DNA from: Mucilaginibacter sp. | GTDB lineage: Bacteria > Bacteroidota > Bacteroidia > Sphingobacteriales > Sphingobacteriaceae | Reading direction: 5' to 3' | Assembly (NCBI GenBank): GCA_030445275.1 | Contig: JAUCSE010000017.1 | Span: forward strand, 1-34,535 | DNA: 34,535 nucleotides | Shown here: positions 15,088-23,534 of the stretch, in pieces | How positions within the stretch are numbered: position 1 is the stretch's first letter | How the letters are laid out: each line of letters starts with the position of its first letter | Notes under the pieces: model-generated | What the model saw: only the letters and a program-made list of their open reading frames with translations | Databases searched by the model: none | What the model was told of the DNA's origin: nothing | Translations under genes and position numbers: made by a program

Positions 15088-15948
15088 ATGATGATACTTA
15101 ATAAAAAGCCAATAGTAATATTGTTACTGTTGGCTTTGTTGTTTCTTGTTTCAGGCATTATTGCATGTCAATCAAAACCAGCAGATAAAGGGACTGTCAC
15201 ATCACAGCCAGTTGCTAAATCCGCTGCACCAGCAGCTCTGCCGCCTGTTGACACAGCTGCTATTATGAGGAGAAAACAAATACCAGTACTGTGTTATCAC
15301 CAGATACGTAACTGGCGTTCTACCGATTCAAAAAACGCTAAAGATGATATTGTACAGATAGCTGCTTTTAAAGAGCATATCAAAATGCTGGCCGATAGCG
15401 GATACCATAGCATACTACCTGATCAATTGTATGATTACCTGACAACCGGTGCTGCACTGCCCACCAAACCCATTATGTTTACCTTTGATGATACCGACCT
15501 TGATCAGTTTACCATTGCAGCTCCTGAACTAAAGAAATACGGTTTTAAAGGTGTTTATTTTATCATGACAGTATCAATAGGCAGGTCGAATTATATGAGC
15601 AAAGCACAGATCAAACAACTATCTGACGAAGGCAATATTATTGGCAGCCATACCTGGGATCACCACCAGTTTACCAAGTTGAGCGGTAAAGATTGGGAAA
15701 TTCAGCTGGATAAGCCAACCAAAAAATTGGAAGAAATTACCGGTAAATCTGTTAAATATTTTGCCTATCCTTTTGGGTTATGGAACGCGCAGGGATTACC
15801 TGAATTACACAAAAGAGGTTTTAAAGCCGCTTTTCAGCTATCTACAAAACGTTATGGTAAAGACCCGTTAATGACTATCAGAAGGATTATTGACAGCGGA
15901 CACTGGAATGCCAAAAATCTGATGGGTAATATCAAACGCGACTTTTAA
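15088..15948 (+). CDS. polysaccharide deacetylase (NodB-type) lipoprotein, copy 2
   Basis: 286 residues, the tandem paralogue of the gene ending at 15069. The signal is LLFLVSGIIAC with lipidation at C27, then an Ala/Pro-rich linker and the NodB domain. Shared blocks are nearly identical to copy 1: CYHQIRNW, FKEHIKMLADSGYH, FTFDDTDLDQF, SHTWDHH, KPTKKLEEITGK and YFAYPFG. Both keep the metal ligands, so both may be active; the changes lie in the linker, in the short insert missing here, and in surface positions. Two ATG codons stand in tandem at the start (15088 and 15091). It is co-oriented with copy 1, very likely in one transcript, and ends 8 nt before a convergent gene. Confidence 0.87.
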   Translation: MMILNKKPIVILLLLALLFLVSGIIACQSKPADKGTVTSQPVAKSAAPAALPPVDTAAIMRRKQIPVLCYHQIRNWRSTDSKNAKDDIVQIAAFKEHIKMLADSGYHSILPDQLYDYLTTGAALPTKPIMFTFDDTDLDQFTIAAPELKKYGFKGVYFIMTVSIGRSNYMSKAQIKQLSDEGNIIGSHTWDHHQFTKLSGKDWEIQLDKPTKKLEEITGKSVKYFAYPFGLWNAQGLPELHKRGFKAAFQLSTKRYGKDPLMTIRRIIDSGHWNAKNLMGNIKRDF

Positions 15949-15956
15949 TATTTAAA

Positions 15957-16322
15957 CTATTTTTCGGCTATCCATTTAACGGCTTCGCCAAGCTCATCTA
16001 AAGAGTAACCCCGGTACTTCCCCGGAAGAATATATTTGAACAGGTGACTAAATTCCCGTACACCTTTTTGGTCGGTTACTACAGCCAGTTTTTTCCACCG
16101 TAAAAAGTATTTTAAGCCTATTTCAATATTTCCACACCAGGCACCTGCGGTAAAATTCTGTATATCGGTTTCTAAAACTAATAAAAAATTGATCTTCCCA
16201 TTTTGTTTCACCTGCTCATCAAGCAAGGGACGCAATGCTTTAGCATAATCCGTATTAGTTACATTACCAACCGCGTGCATGCCTAACACATGTGCGGGCA
16301 GGTAATTCATGTGTTCGAGCAT
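15957..16322 (-). CDS. STAS/SpoIIAA-like protein
   Basis: 121 residues from the ATG at 16322; a TTG at 16343 would add seven residues but the family begins like MLEHMNYLPAHVLGMHAVGN. This is the SpoIIAA-like (STAS/CRAL-TRIO-like) family of small cytoplasmic proteins, with the hallmarks G-x-VT-x-x-DY near the start (GNVTNTDY), a central strand FLLVLETD, and WKKLAVVTDQKGVREFSHL near the end. Its biochemical role is not known. It has no partner kinase or anti-sigma gene next to it. It converges on the deacetylase pair with only 8 nt between stop codons. Upstream, the word AGCAATTACAAAAA occurs twice (16339-16352 and 16417-16430). Confidence 0.8.
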   Translation of the reverse strand: MLEHMNYLPAHVLGMHAVGNVTNTDYAKALRPLLDEQVKQNGKINFLLVLETDIQNFTAGAWCGNIEIGLKYFLRWKKLAVVTDQKGVREFSHLFKYILPGKYRGYSLDELGEAVKWIAEK

Positions 16323-16464
16323 GTTAAATATTTTTTGTAGCAATTACAAAAACCACACCAATAATTAACAAAAGGTTTTTTATTGTTAAAAAAACACCTA
16401 TTCGTATCTATTAATAAGCAATTACAAAAAGAACTGACCTGATTTTATGAGTTTTATTTTATAC

Positions 16465-16487
16465 TATCTTTGCATAAATTATGCAAA
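16465..16487 (+). promoter_or_regulatory. queG promoter -7 element merged with a 19-bp palindrome over the start codon
   Basis: TATCTTTG (16465-16472) is a good -7 element. Its last four bases are part of TTTGCATAA (16469-16477), which with TTATGCAAA (16479-16487) makes a perfect 9-1-9 palindrome covering the ATG at 16481. The predicted transcription start falls within a few bases of the ATG, so the message may be leaderless or nearly so. Confidence 0.55.
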
Positions 16488-17410
16488 ACAGGACAGCATA
16501 TAGCCAGTTGATTAAAGACGAAGCCCAAAAGCTTGGTTTTTTGTTTTGCGGAATTTCAAAGGCCGAATTCTTGGAAGCAGAAGCCCCCCGGCTTGAAGCC
16601 TGGCTTAAAAAAAACATGCATGGCGAAATGCAATACATGGAAAATCACTTTGATAAACGCCTTGATCCCCGTTTACTGGTCGATGGTGCAAAATCGGTTA
16701 TATCATTGGGTATTAACTATTATACCAACAACAAACAGGATGACCCTTCGGCGCCAAAAATATCAAAGTATGCTTATGGGATGGATTACCATACCGTAAT
16801 AAAAGACAAACTAAGGCAGCTTTTACAGGTTATCAACGAAAAAATAGGCGAAGTGGGCGGTCGCGTGTTTGTTGATTCGGCCCCGGTTTTAGACAAAGCA
16901 TGGGCTAAAAAATCAGGCATGGGCTGGATAGGTAAAAATTCAAATCTGCTGAATAAAAAAGCAGGCTCTTTCTTTTTCCTGGCTGAGCTGATCATTGACC
17001 TGGAGCTGGAATATGATATAGCCCCTACCATTGATCATTGTGGCACCTGTACCAACTGTATTGATGCCTGCCCTACTGATGCCATTGTAGGCCCGTATGT
17101 GGTTGATGGCAGTCGTTGTATATCGTACCTGACCATTGAGCTTAAGAACGAGATCCCCGAGGAGTTTAAAGGAAAAATGGATAACTGGATGTTTGGCTGC
17201 GATATTTGCCAGGACGTTTGCCCCTGGAACCGTTTCTCGATATTAAATAACGAACCGGCATTTACCCCCCATCCTGAATTGCTTGACCTAAAAGCTACTG
17301 ACTGGCAGGAAATTACCCAGGATGTTTTTCAAAAAGTATTTAAAAACTCCGCCGTAAAACGCACCAAATTCACCGGGCTCAAAAGGAATATTGATTTTCT
17401 GAAGAAATAA
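16481..17410 (+). CDS. queG: epoxyqueuosine reductase QueG
   Basis: 309 residues, normal for bacterial QueG without the extra C-terminal HEAT repeats. The enzyme reduces epoxyqueuosine to queuosine in tRNA, using cobalamin and two [4Fe-4S] clusters. Seen: the N-terminal entry [20 protein letters not shown], the catalytic Asp region [20 protein letters not shown] (D132) with GWIGKN, and the cluster ligands C187, C190, C193 and C197 ([12 protein letters not shown]) plus C240, C243 and C247 ([11 protein letters not shown]). The additional C213 is in [10 protein letters not shown], a conserved QueG segment. It starts with ATG at 16481, inside a perfect palindrome and right after a -7 element. It is monocistronic, ending at a strong two-way terminator. 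Confidence 0.96.
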   Translation: MQNRTAYSQLIKDEAQKLGFLFCGISKAEFLEAEAPRLEAWLKKNMHGEMQYMENHFDKRLDPRLLVDGAKSVISLGINYYTNNKQDDPSAPKISKYAYGMDYHTVIKDKLRQLLQVINEKIGEVGGRVFVDSAPVLDKAWAKKSGMGWIGKNSNLLNKKAGSFFFLAELIIDLELEYDIAPTIDHCGTCTNCIDACPTDAIVGPYVVDGSRCISYLTIELKNEIPEEFKGKMDNWMFGCDICQDVCPWNRFSILNNEPAFTPHPELLDLKATDWQEITQDVFQKVFKNSAVKRTKFTGLKRNIDFLKK

Positions 17411-17419
17411 ACATTAGCT

Positions 17420-17562
17420 GTCTGAATCAGAATTTTCAGAATTAAAGAATTACAAAATAAATTGACCTCAATAAAAAGTGCCGTACAAATTAATTTGCAC
17501 GGCACTTTTTTTATATTTTCTAATTCTGAGAATTCTTTAATTCTGAAAATCCCGATTCAGAC
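17420..17562. repeat. 32-bp inverted repeat enclosing the queG/exonuclease terminator
   Basis: The left arm (17420-17451) and right arm (17531-17562) are reverse complements at 30 of 32 positions; they start GTCTGAATCAG and end CTGATTCAGAC or its variant. The arms flank a separate strong hairpin at 17473-17510. The composition of short repeated words (TCAGAATT, TTCTGAA) is that of a dispersed intergenic repeat family. Confidence 0.75.
17473..17510. terminator. bidirectional terminator between queG and the exonuclease gene
   Basis: AAAAAGTGCCGT (17473-17484) pairs perfectly with ACGGCACTTTTT (17499-17510), and the inner CAAATTAATTTG can extend the stem past one mismatch. It is followed by a T-run on the plus strand and an A-run before it serves the minus strand, so it can stop both convergent genes. 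Confidence 0.92.
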
Positions 17563-17565
17563 AAC

Positions 17566-18594
17566 TTATCCTTTCTTAAACTTCAGAGCGAGTTGCTGCA
17601 ACATATCCTCGTTAACAGGTTGCGCCGGCTCATCCTTCTTTTTAAATGGCTTTGGCGGATGCTGTGTTTTGGTATGGTCTGGTTTATGAAATTCCTTTTT
17701 AGGGTAATCAGCTTTGGGTGCATCAGGGCGTGGTGCTTGCTCTGCTGGTTTTGACTGTGCAGCAGCTTTAGCCTGCCGCTCAGCAACTTTTTTACTATTC
17801 CACCTGTTATATACCTCTTCCAGCTTACGTTTGGTATACAGCGGAAAATCGCCCTGCATCATCCAGGAGTAATAACTTGGCTCTACGTTAAATACATCTT
17901 CAACCCGTTTGCCTTTATGCTTACCAAAATTGATCAGTTCTTCACCTTCTTCATTATAAACCATGCGACCGGCAAAGTCAACAGGCTTGCTCAGGTTGGT
18001 AAATTTGTGGAGTGCCTCAACGTTGTTAATTACAGGCACTGTGATGTTACCTTTTTTATCTTCCCACTCCTTATTCTCGTAACGGGCAACCTGGGCTAGT
18101 AAAACCTCCATGGTAGCACGGGTATCAGCCTCGGCCGAGTGGGCGTTCTCAATCTTTTTATCACAATAAAACTGGTAGGCCGCCTTTAGGGTCCGCTGTT
18201 CCATCTGATGAAATATATTCTGTACATCTACAAAATGACGCTCATCCAGGTTAAATGATATACCGGCGCGTAGAAATTCCTCCATCAGCACAGGTATGTC
18301 AAACTTGTTGGAGTTGTAACCAGCCAGATCGCTCTCCCCGATAAATTCGGCCACGGCCTGCCCTATTTCTTTAAATAGCGGCTCCTCCTTAATGTGTTCA
18401 TCATAAATACCATGTACAAGTGACGATTCCAGAGGAATAGGCATACCGGGATTAACGCGCCAGGTTTTTACTTCCTCGCTGCCATCAGGATGTAGCTTAA
18501 TAACAGATATTTCAACTATACGGTCGGCACCAATATTGGTACCGGTAGTTTCAAGGTCGAAAAAAGCCAGCGGGCGTTTTAAATTTAATTTCAT
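17566..18594 (-). CDS. 3'-5' exonuclease, DnaQ-like DEDDh, with C-terminal basic tail
   Basis: 342 residues. Exonuclease domain at about 7-185: Exo I FFDLETTG with D13 and E15; Exo II with Asp in YNSNKFDIPVL; Exo III with His and Asp in AHSAEADTRAT. This makes it a DEDDh nuclease related to the DNA polymerase III epsilon subunit. A short module at about 215-260 (NFGKHKGKRVEDV, then SWMMQGDFPLYTKRKLEEV) resembles the DUF3820 or ExoX-like C-terminal part. The last 75 residues are Pro/Lys/Ala-rich low complexity (words APKADYPKKEFHKPDHTK and PPKPFKKKDEPAQP), probably disordered and perhaps DNA- or partner-binding. There is no polymerase or PHP domain, so it is a stand-alone repair or processing exonuclease. 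ATG at 18594. Confidence 0.88.
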   Translation of the reverse strand: MKLNLKRPLAFFDLETTGTNIGADRIVEISVIKLHPDGSEEVKTWRVNPGMPIPLESSLVHGIYDEHIKEEPLFKEIGQAVAEFIGESDLAGYNSNKFDIPVLMEEFLRAGISFNLDERHFVDVQNIFHQMEQRTLKAAYQFYCDKKIENAHSAEADTRATMEVLLAQVARYENKEWEDKKGNITVPVINNVEALHKFTNLSKPVDFAGRMVYNEEGEELINFGKHKGKRVEDVFNVEPSYYSWMMQGDFPLYTKRKLEEVYNRWNSKKVAERQAKAAAQSKPAEQAPRPDAPKADYPKKEFHKPDHTKTQHPPKPFKKKDEPAQPVNEDMLQQLALKFKKG

Positions 18595-18729
18595 TTTAAA
18601 AGGTTCAATAGTAGATAGTACAAAGGTCGCAAATGTCCTAAAAAGAATCAGCAGAATAAATTTTTTAATTTATTTAATATACTCTTTTTATATTTAATTT
18701 AATGCCATCCTAATTTATCGCAATATTTG

Positions 18730-20706
18730 ATGAAAAAACTATTACTTACCACTTTAATTTTAACTGGTGTTCAAGCCTTTACAATAGCGCAGGATTTTCA
18801 AGGCGGCTTTGTACAGGAAGAACTGAACATGAAAAAATATGATAAGGATACCTCAGCTCACGCCGTATTCTTAAATGAATTTGGCAATACAAGGATAGAC
18901 CTAGCCAACGACGACCGTATCAGCCTGATAGTTGATTACCATGCCAAAATAAAAATATTTGACAATAAGGGTTTTTCTAATGGCACCATTGAAATACCTA
19001 TTCACAACAGTGATGAAAGCTCAGAGGAGGTTACCGATATTACCGGCACCACCTATTACACCGATGATGATGGCCTTGTACAAAAAGCAGAACTCGACCC
19101 TAAAAAGGTATTTAAGGTTAAAGACTATAAATACGGCAGTACGGTAAAGTTTGCCTTACCAGGTTTACGCAATGGCTGTGTTATTGAATTTAGATATAAG
19201 CTTATCTCGCCCTATTGGGATGCCTTTCGTAAATGGGAGTTTCAGGATGACATACCCAAAATTCACTCGCAGTATGAGGTTCATATACCTGGTTTCTGGA
19301 ATTTTAATGCATCATTGCGTGGCGCTTTAAAATTATCAAAAACAAGTTCGGAGATAGAACGGGAGTGTTTTACATCACATGGCGCCAAAAGTGATTGTTC
19401 ACACATTATATACGTCATGAAGGATATACCTGCCTTTATTGTGGAGGATTACATGACCGCGCCAAAGAACTTTTTATCGGCTATATATTTTGAATTGGTT
19501 GAATATACCAACCCCTATAACGGCGTTAAAACCGTAGTAACCAAAGAGTGGAAGGATATTGATCATCAGCTTAAAATAACAGATGAGTTTGGTTCGCAAT
19601 TAAAGCGGAAGGATTTGATGAAGGAACGTATGGCCCCCGTTATAGCCGGCAAAACCGATGAGATGGACAAGGCTCAGGCTATTTATGCATATTTACAAAA
19701 ATGGTATAAGTGGAATGATTATATAGGCATATACAGCTCTGATGGTATCAAGAAAGCGATGGATGCCCATACCGGGAGTATTGGCGATATTAATCTTACC
19801 CTGATCACCGCTTTAAATGCCGCTGGCATAAATACAGAAGCGGTACTGCTGTCAACCCGCGACCATGGCAATATAAACACATTGTACCCAGTGCTTAGCG
19901 ATTTTAATTATGTAATAGCCAAGGCCAATATTGATGGCAAACCTTATTTTCTTGATGCGACCGATCCATTATTATCATTTGGACTATTGCCGCTTAAATG
20001 CCTTAACGATAAAGGACGGGTAATAAGCCTTGATAAACCATCGTACTGGGTTGAATTAAATTCGCTTCAAAAGGAAAGCCATACTAGCTCGCTTAACCTT
20101 ACCCTACTTGAAAATGGGAAAATAAAAGGCACAATCAGTAATTATTATAGCGGATACGATGCTTATTTGAAACGTAAGGAGATTAAAAAATTTAACTCTG
20201 TTGATGAATATGTAGAAGATCTGGACGGAAAACTACCTAAATTAAAGATCCTGAAATCGAACATCAGCAATCTGGACAGCCTTAGTCAACCGTTGAGCGA
20301 AATATATGAAGTGGAGATAGATGCTTTTGACAATATGAATCACAGTCGCCTGGTATTTAATCCATTTTTGTTGAACAGAAGAACCAGTAATCCCTTTAAA
20401 CTGACCGAGCGCGATTACCCTGTTGACTGGGGTATGGCATCAGATAGCCGGCTGGTACTTAACATGCATTTACCACCGGGGTACACCATTGAAACACCGC
20501 CCAGGGTGGTAGCATTTTCCCTGCCTAATAATGGTGGTATGTTTGTTACCTCTTTTGATGATCAGGGAGATGCTTTTTCCTTTTCTAACATAACCCGGTT
20601 TACCAAAGCTATTTATTACCCGGAAGAATATCCGTATCTTAAGGAATTGTATAATAAGATAGTCCTTACAGAAAAGGCTGATATGGTTTTCAAGAAAAAA
20701 CAATGA
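18730..20706 (+). CDS. secreted DUF3857/transglutaminase-like protein, active site lost
   Basis: 658 residues from the ATG at 18730 (a TTG directly before it is less likely). Signal peptide KKLLLTTLILTGVQAFTIA, then a DUF3857 domain (about 45-260) and a transglutaminase-like core (about 310-410), followed by a beta-rich C-terminal part. In the core, where active relatives have GDCK, this protein reads SIGDINLTL, so the Cys is replaced by Ile. The His block reads FNYVIAKA (Tyr for His). The Asp block FLDATDP is kept. It is therefore probably a non-catalytic member, perhaps binding a substrate or its partner. The stop overlaps the start of the next gene, which codes for a family member with Cys and His intact. 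It is a periplasmic or surface protein whose biological role is unknown. Confidence 0.88.
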   Translation: MKKLLLTTLILTGVQAFTIAQDFQGGFVQEELNMKKYDKDTSAHAVFLNEFGNTRIDLANDDRISLIVDYHAKIKIFDNKGFSNGTIEIPIHNSDESSEEVTDITGTTYYTDDDGLVQKAELDPKKVFKVKDYKYGSTVKFALPGLRNGCVIEFRYKLISPYWDAFRKWEFQDDIPKIHSQYEVHIPGFWNFNASLRGALKLSKTSSEIERECFTSHGAKSDCSHIIYVMKDIPAFIVEDYMTAPKNFLSAIYFELVEYTNPYNGVKTVVTKEWKDIDHQLKITDEFGSQLKRKDLMKERMAPVIAGKTDEMDKAQAIYAYLQKWYKWNDYIGIYSSDGIKKAMDAHTGSIGDINLTLITALNAAGINTEAVLLSTRDHGNINTLYPVLSDFNYVIAKANIDGKPYFLDATDPLLSFGLLPLKCLNDKGRVISLDKPSYWVELNSLQKESHTSSLNLTLLENGKIKGTISNYYSGYDAYLKRKEIKKFNSVDEYVEDLDGKLPKLKILKSNISNLDSLSQPLSEIYEVEIDAFDNMNHSRLVFNPFLLNRRTSNPFKLTERDYPVDWGMASDSRLVLNMHLPPGYTIETPPRVVAFSLPNNGGMFVTSFDDQGDAFSFSNITRFTKAIYYPEEYPYLKELYNKIVLTEKADMVFKKKQ

Positions 20707-22613
20707 GAGCATTTTTACTACTGTTTTCCCTGCTGATCATCAGCATAAGTGCCAGCGCGCAGGACAATTATGATGTATCCCTGATATCCAAAGATCTACT
20801 TCCGTATGCCAGCGCAGTTGTACGCAATAAGGAAGTAAGTGTGGAGGTAAAAGATCTTGACAATACTTATTATCGTATAAAAACTGCCGTTACTATTTTA
20901 AATAAAAATGGTAACGAGGTTGCCAATATTCAGGTTTGGCATAATAAAAGCAGGGTGATCAAAAGCATTAAGGGCACCGTTTATAATGAATTTGGTAAAT
21001 TAACCGGTAAGTTTTCTGAAAGCGATTTTGAAGACGTAAACGGTCAGGATGGATTTTCGTTGTTTCAGGATGTAAAAGTAAAACATTATAATCCGCCGGT
21101 AACCGATTATCCTTATACCATAGTTTATGAATACGAAGTAAAATCAAAGCAAACCCTTTATTTTGATGATTGGGAACCCAACTCAACCACCGGTTTGGCT
21201 GTTGAAAAAAGCTCCTATACCTTTAGCTGCAAACCTACTTTTAACATCAGGTATAAAGAGATCAATATGCCTGCCAAAGTAATTACAGGCAATGACAAAC
21301 AAGGAAACAAAACCTACACCTGGCAGGTGAGTAACTTAAAAGCTGTTAAGGACGAACCTTACAGCCCCAATGAGGACAAATACTTAAGTTCTGTTAAAAT
21401 AGCTCCCGAAAAATTCAGCTATGAGGGAATAACCGGTTCATTCACCAACTGGAAAGAATTAGGTAAGTGGCAATATGATAAGCTGCTGGCCAGCAGACTT
21501 CAGCTATCTGATGTTACAGCCGGGCGCATGAAGCAACTTACTGCCGATATTAGTGACCCAAAATTGAAAGCCAAAAAGATCTATGAGTATATGCAGGGGA
21601 AAACCCATTATATAAGCATACAGGTGGGCATTGGTGGTTTCCAGCCCTTTTTGGCCAATGATGTTGATCAACAAAATTATGGCGATTGCAAAGCATTGGT
21701 AAACTATACCCAGGCCCTGCTTAAAACCGTTAATATGGATTCATACTACTGCATTGTTGAAGCGGGCACCCGCAAAGTGAGCCCGGTAACTGATTTTGCA
21801 AGCATGAATCAGTTTGACCATGTTATTTTATGCCTGCCCTTTAAAAATGATACTACCTTTTTAGAGTGTACCAGTCAAAAAACACCATTCGGCTTTTTAA
21901 GTGACTTTACCGATGACCGTACCTTGCTGGCTTGTACTCCCGAAGGTGGCAAACTAATGCATACCCCTAAATATACCGCTCAAAATAACTTGCAACAACG
22001 CAAAGCCAGTTTTATTTTAGATGCAGAGGGTGGCCTTTCTGGCAATATGCTTACCTTATTTAAAGGTACACAATATGATAATGTAGAATACATTATTGAA
22101 GAAGCGCCAAAAGATCAGATCAAAAGCCTGCAAAAAGAATACACGATCAATAACCTGAATATTGAAAAAGTCGAATTTAAGCAAGACAAAAGCCTGCAAC
22201 CCGTAACCACAGAAAGTATAAAACTAACTGCACGTGAGTATGGATCGGTAAATGATGGCAAATTATCATTCCCTATAAATGCCACCAACCGCATGAGCCG
22301 CGTTCCGCGTGAAATACGTAACCGGCAAAATGATGTGTACATAAATCGGGGCTATACTGATGAGGACGAAATTAGTTATACCCTGCCAGCAGGCTACCGT
22401 GTTGATCTAAGGCCAACAAATGTTTCCATTAACAAACCTTTCGGAAAATTTTCGTCAACGGTATCCATAAATGGCAATGAACTTATTTATAAGCGCCGGA
22501 TGCAGCTATTTGACGGAACTTATAATAAAGATACTTACCAGGATCTGGTTGACTTTTACCAGGCTGTTGTTGAAGCGGATGATAACAATGTTACCTTAAT
22601 TAAAGGTAACTAA
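20703..22613 (+). CDS. secreted DUF3857/transglutaminase-like protein, Cys and His retained
   Basis: 636 residues with signal peptide AFLLLFSLLIISISASAQ, a DUF3857 domain (about 40-245), a transglutaminase-like core (about 275-400) and a C-terminal beta-rich region. The core has YGDCKALVNY with the nucleophilic Cys and FDHVILCLP with the His. The third residue, an Asp in LDATD of relatives, is Glu here (FLECTSQ). So two of the three catalytic positions are kept and the third is a conservative change. Its ATG overlaps the TGA of the previous gene (ATGA), showing translational coupling and probably a fixed ratio of the two proteins. A peptidase, amidase or cross-linking activity in the envelope is possible but not demonstrated. 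A 42-aa gene on the other strand overlaps its last 14 bases. Confidence 0.88.
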   Translation: MRAFLLLFSLLIISISASAQDNYDVSLISKDLLPYASAVVRNKEVSVEVKDLDNTYYRIKTAVTILNKNGNEVANIQVWHNKSRVIKSIKGTVYNEFGKLTGKFSESDFEDVNGQDGFSLFQDVKVKHYNPPVTDYPYTIVYEYEVKSKQTLYFDDWEPNSTTGLAVEKSSYTFSCKPTFNIRYKEINMPAKVITGNDKQGNKTYTWQVSNLKAVKDEPYSPNEDKYLSSVKIAPEKFSYEGITGSFTNWKELGKWQYDKLLASRLQLSDVTAGRMKQLTADISDPKLKAKKIYEYMQGKTHYISIQVGIGGFQPFLANDVDQQNYGDCKALVNYTQALLKTVNMDSYYCIVEAGTRKVSPVTDFASMNQFDHVILCLPFKNDTTFLECTSQKTPFGFLSDFTDDRTLLACTPEGGKLMHTPKYTAQNNLQQRKASFILDAEGGLSGNMLTLFKGTQYDNVEYIIEEAPKDQIKSLQKEYTINNLNIEKVEFKQDKSLQPVTTESIKLTAREYGSVNDGKLSFPINATNRMSRVPREIRNRQNDVYINRGYTDEDEISYTLPAGYRVDLRPTNVSINKPFGKFSSTVSINGNELIYKRRMQLFDGTYNKDTYQDLVDFYQAVVEADDNNVTLIKGN

Positions 22614-22728
22614 AAATAACAATGCCCAGTACAATACCAATAATCATAATCAGGTACAATAAAATTTCGTTGCCTGCAAAACGCTTATATTTAGTCCAGA
22701 ATGTATATTGTTCCTTTTGATCAGACAT
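22600..22728 (-). CDS. 42-aa single-span membrane protein
   Basis: Minus strand ATG at 22728, TAA at 22602-22600. The product starts MSDQKEQYTFWTKYKRFAG and continues with one hydrophobic helix of about 18 residues (ILLYLIMIIGIVLGIVIF). The polar, charged start followed by one helix is a genuine small-membrane-protein layout, and the frame fills the gap between two plus-strand genes almost exactly. Its stop overlaps the end of the DUF3857 gene by 14 bases. The start lies 38 nt from the divergent TMEM175-like gene, so the two may share a promoter region. I do not recognise a family; a small respiratory-chain or transporter accessory subunit would fit the shape, but nothing supports it directly. 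Confidence 0.65.
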   Translation of the reverse strand: MSDQKEQYTFWTKYKRFAGNEILLYLIMIIGIVLGIVIFSYL

Positions 22729-22765
22729 GATGCAAAATTATTGAATTTAATTAAAACTATCTGTA

Positions 22766-23509
22766 ATGAATATTAATGAGGAAGAGGAAATAAAAAAAGA
22801 ATTTCAGCTAGAACGTGTAATACTATTCAGCGATGCGGTGTTTGCTATCATCATTACTATTATGGTTTTAGAAATAAAGCTACCTGATAACCTGCGCCAT
22901 GCCAATCCCGAAGTAGTACAGGAAGCATTTAAAGAGCTGATCCCTAAGTTTATTGGTTATGCGTTCAGCTTTTCCTTAATCGGCAGTTTCTGGTTTAGGC
23001 ATTTGCAAATTTTTAGTTTTTTAAAAAACTACAATGCAGTGCTGATCATTTTAAACCTTGCCTTCCTATTTTGTGTATCAATGTTTCCGTTTGCGGTAAC
23101 CTTTATAACTGTTGGTCTTGAATATACCTGGGGATTATTTACCTATATCGGTATTATATTTTTAGTTACTCTTTCGCAAACCATAATTACACACTACCTG
23201 ATCAAAAATAAAGCCTTGTTGTGCATCAATAGCCGTAACATGGAAACTGTACTTAAATGGAAGGTACAGCGATTAAATTATGCTATAGTTCCTATAGGTT
23301 TTATTTGGATGGCGATTATCAGTTATTTTAAGCTTGATCCAAAGTCATTATTGTATTTTGTGGGTTTTTATGGTGTATTGGTTAGTTTGCTTAACAGAAA
23401 ATATTACCCGGGTCAAAACAGTAGTAAACCTATGATTTTCAAATACGTTAAATCACATAAAAGAAAAGGAAAACCTCAACCTGCTAAAAAAATACAGCCA
23501 GAAAACTAA
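22766..23509 (+). CDS. TMEM175/DUF1211-family potassium channel-like membrane protein
   Basis: 247 residues with about six membrane helices. The first helix has the family signature: R17, then F21-S22-D23 in ERVILFSDAVFAIIITIMVL followed by EIKLP. In prokaryotic TMEM175 proteins this helix lines a potassium-selective pore formed by four subunits. The second-helix region (IGYAFSFSLIGSFWFRHLQ) and the later words LFCVSMFPFAVTF also fit. The C-terminus is basic (YVKSHKRKGKPQPAKK) and probably cytoplasmic. ATG at 22766. It is divergent from the 42-aa gene and convergent with the NlpC/P60 gene, so it is probably monocistronic. Ion selectivity is by family only. Confidence 0.88.
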   Translation: MNINEEEEIKKEFQLERVILFSDAVFAIIITIMVLEIKLPDNLRHANPEVVQEAFKELIPKFIGYAFSFSLIGSFWFRHLQIFSFLKNYNAVLIILNLAFLFCVSMFPFAVTFITVGLEYTWGLFTYIGIIFLVTLSQTIITHYLIKNKALLCINSRNMETVLKWKVQRLNYAIVPIGFIWMAIISYFKLDPKSLLYFVGFYGVLVSLLNRKYYPGQNSSKPMIFKYVKSHKRKGKPQPAKKIQPEN

Positions 23510-23512
23510 TGA

Positions 23513-23534
23513 GCAAATGGCTCAGGCTATTTGC
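23513..23534. terminator. small hairpin between convergent genes
   Basis: GCAAATGGC (23513-23521) pairs with GCTATTTGC (23526-23534), nine pairs including one G-U, with a TCAG loop. It overlaps the TAG of the minus-strand gene (23527-23529). No U-run, so the terminator call is tentative. Confidence 0.4.

Noticed and set aside
15957..16343. TTG start at 16343 for the STAS-like gene
   Set aside because: Family members begin at the equivalent of the ATG at 16322.
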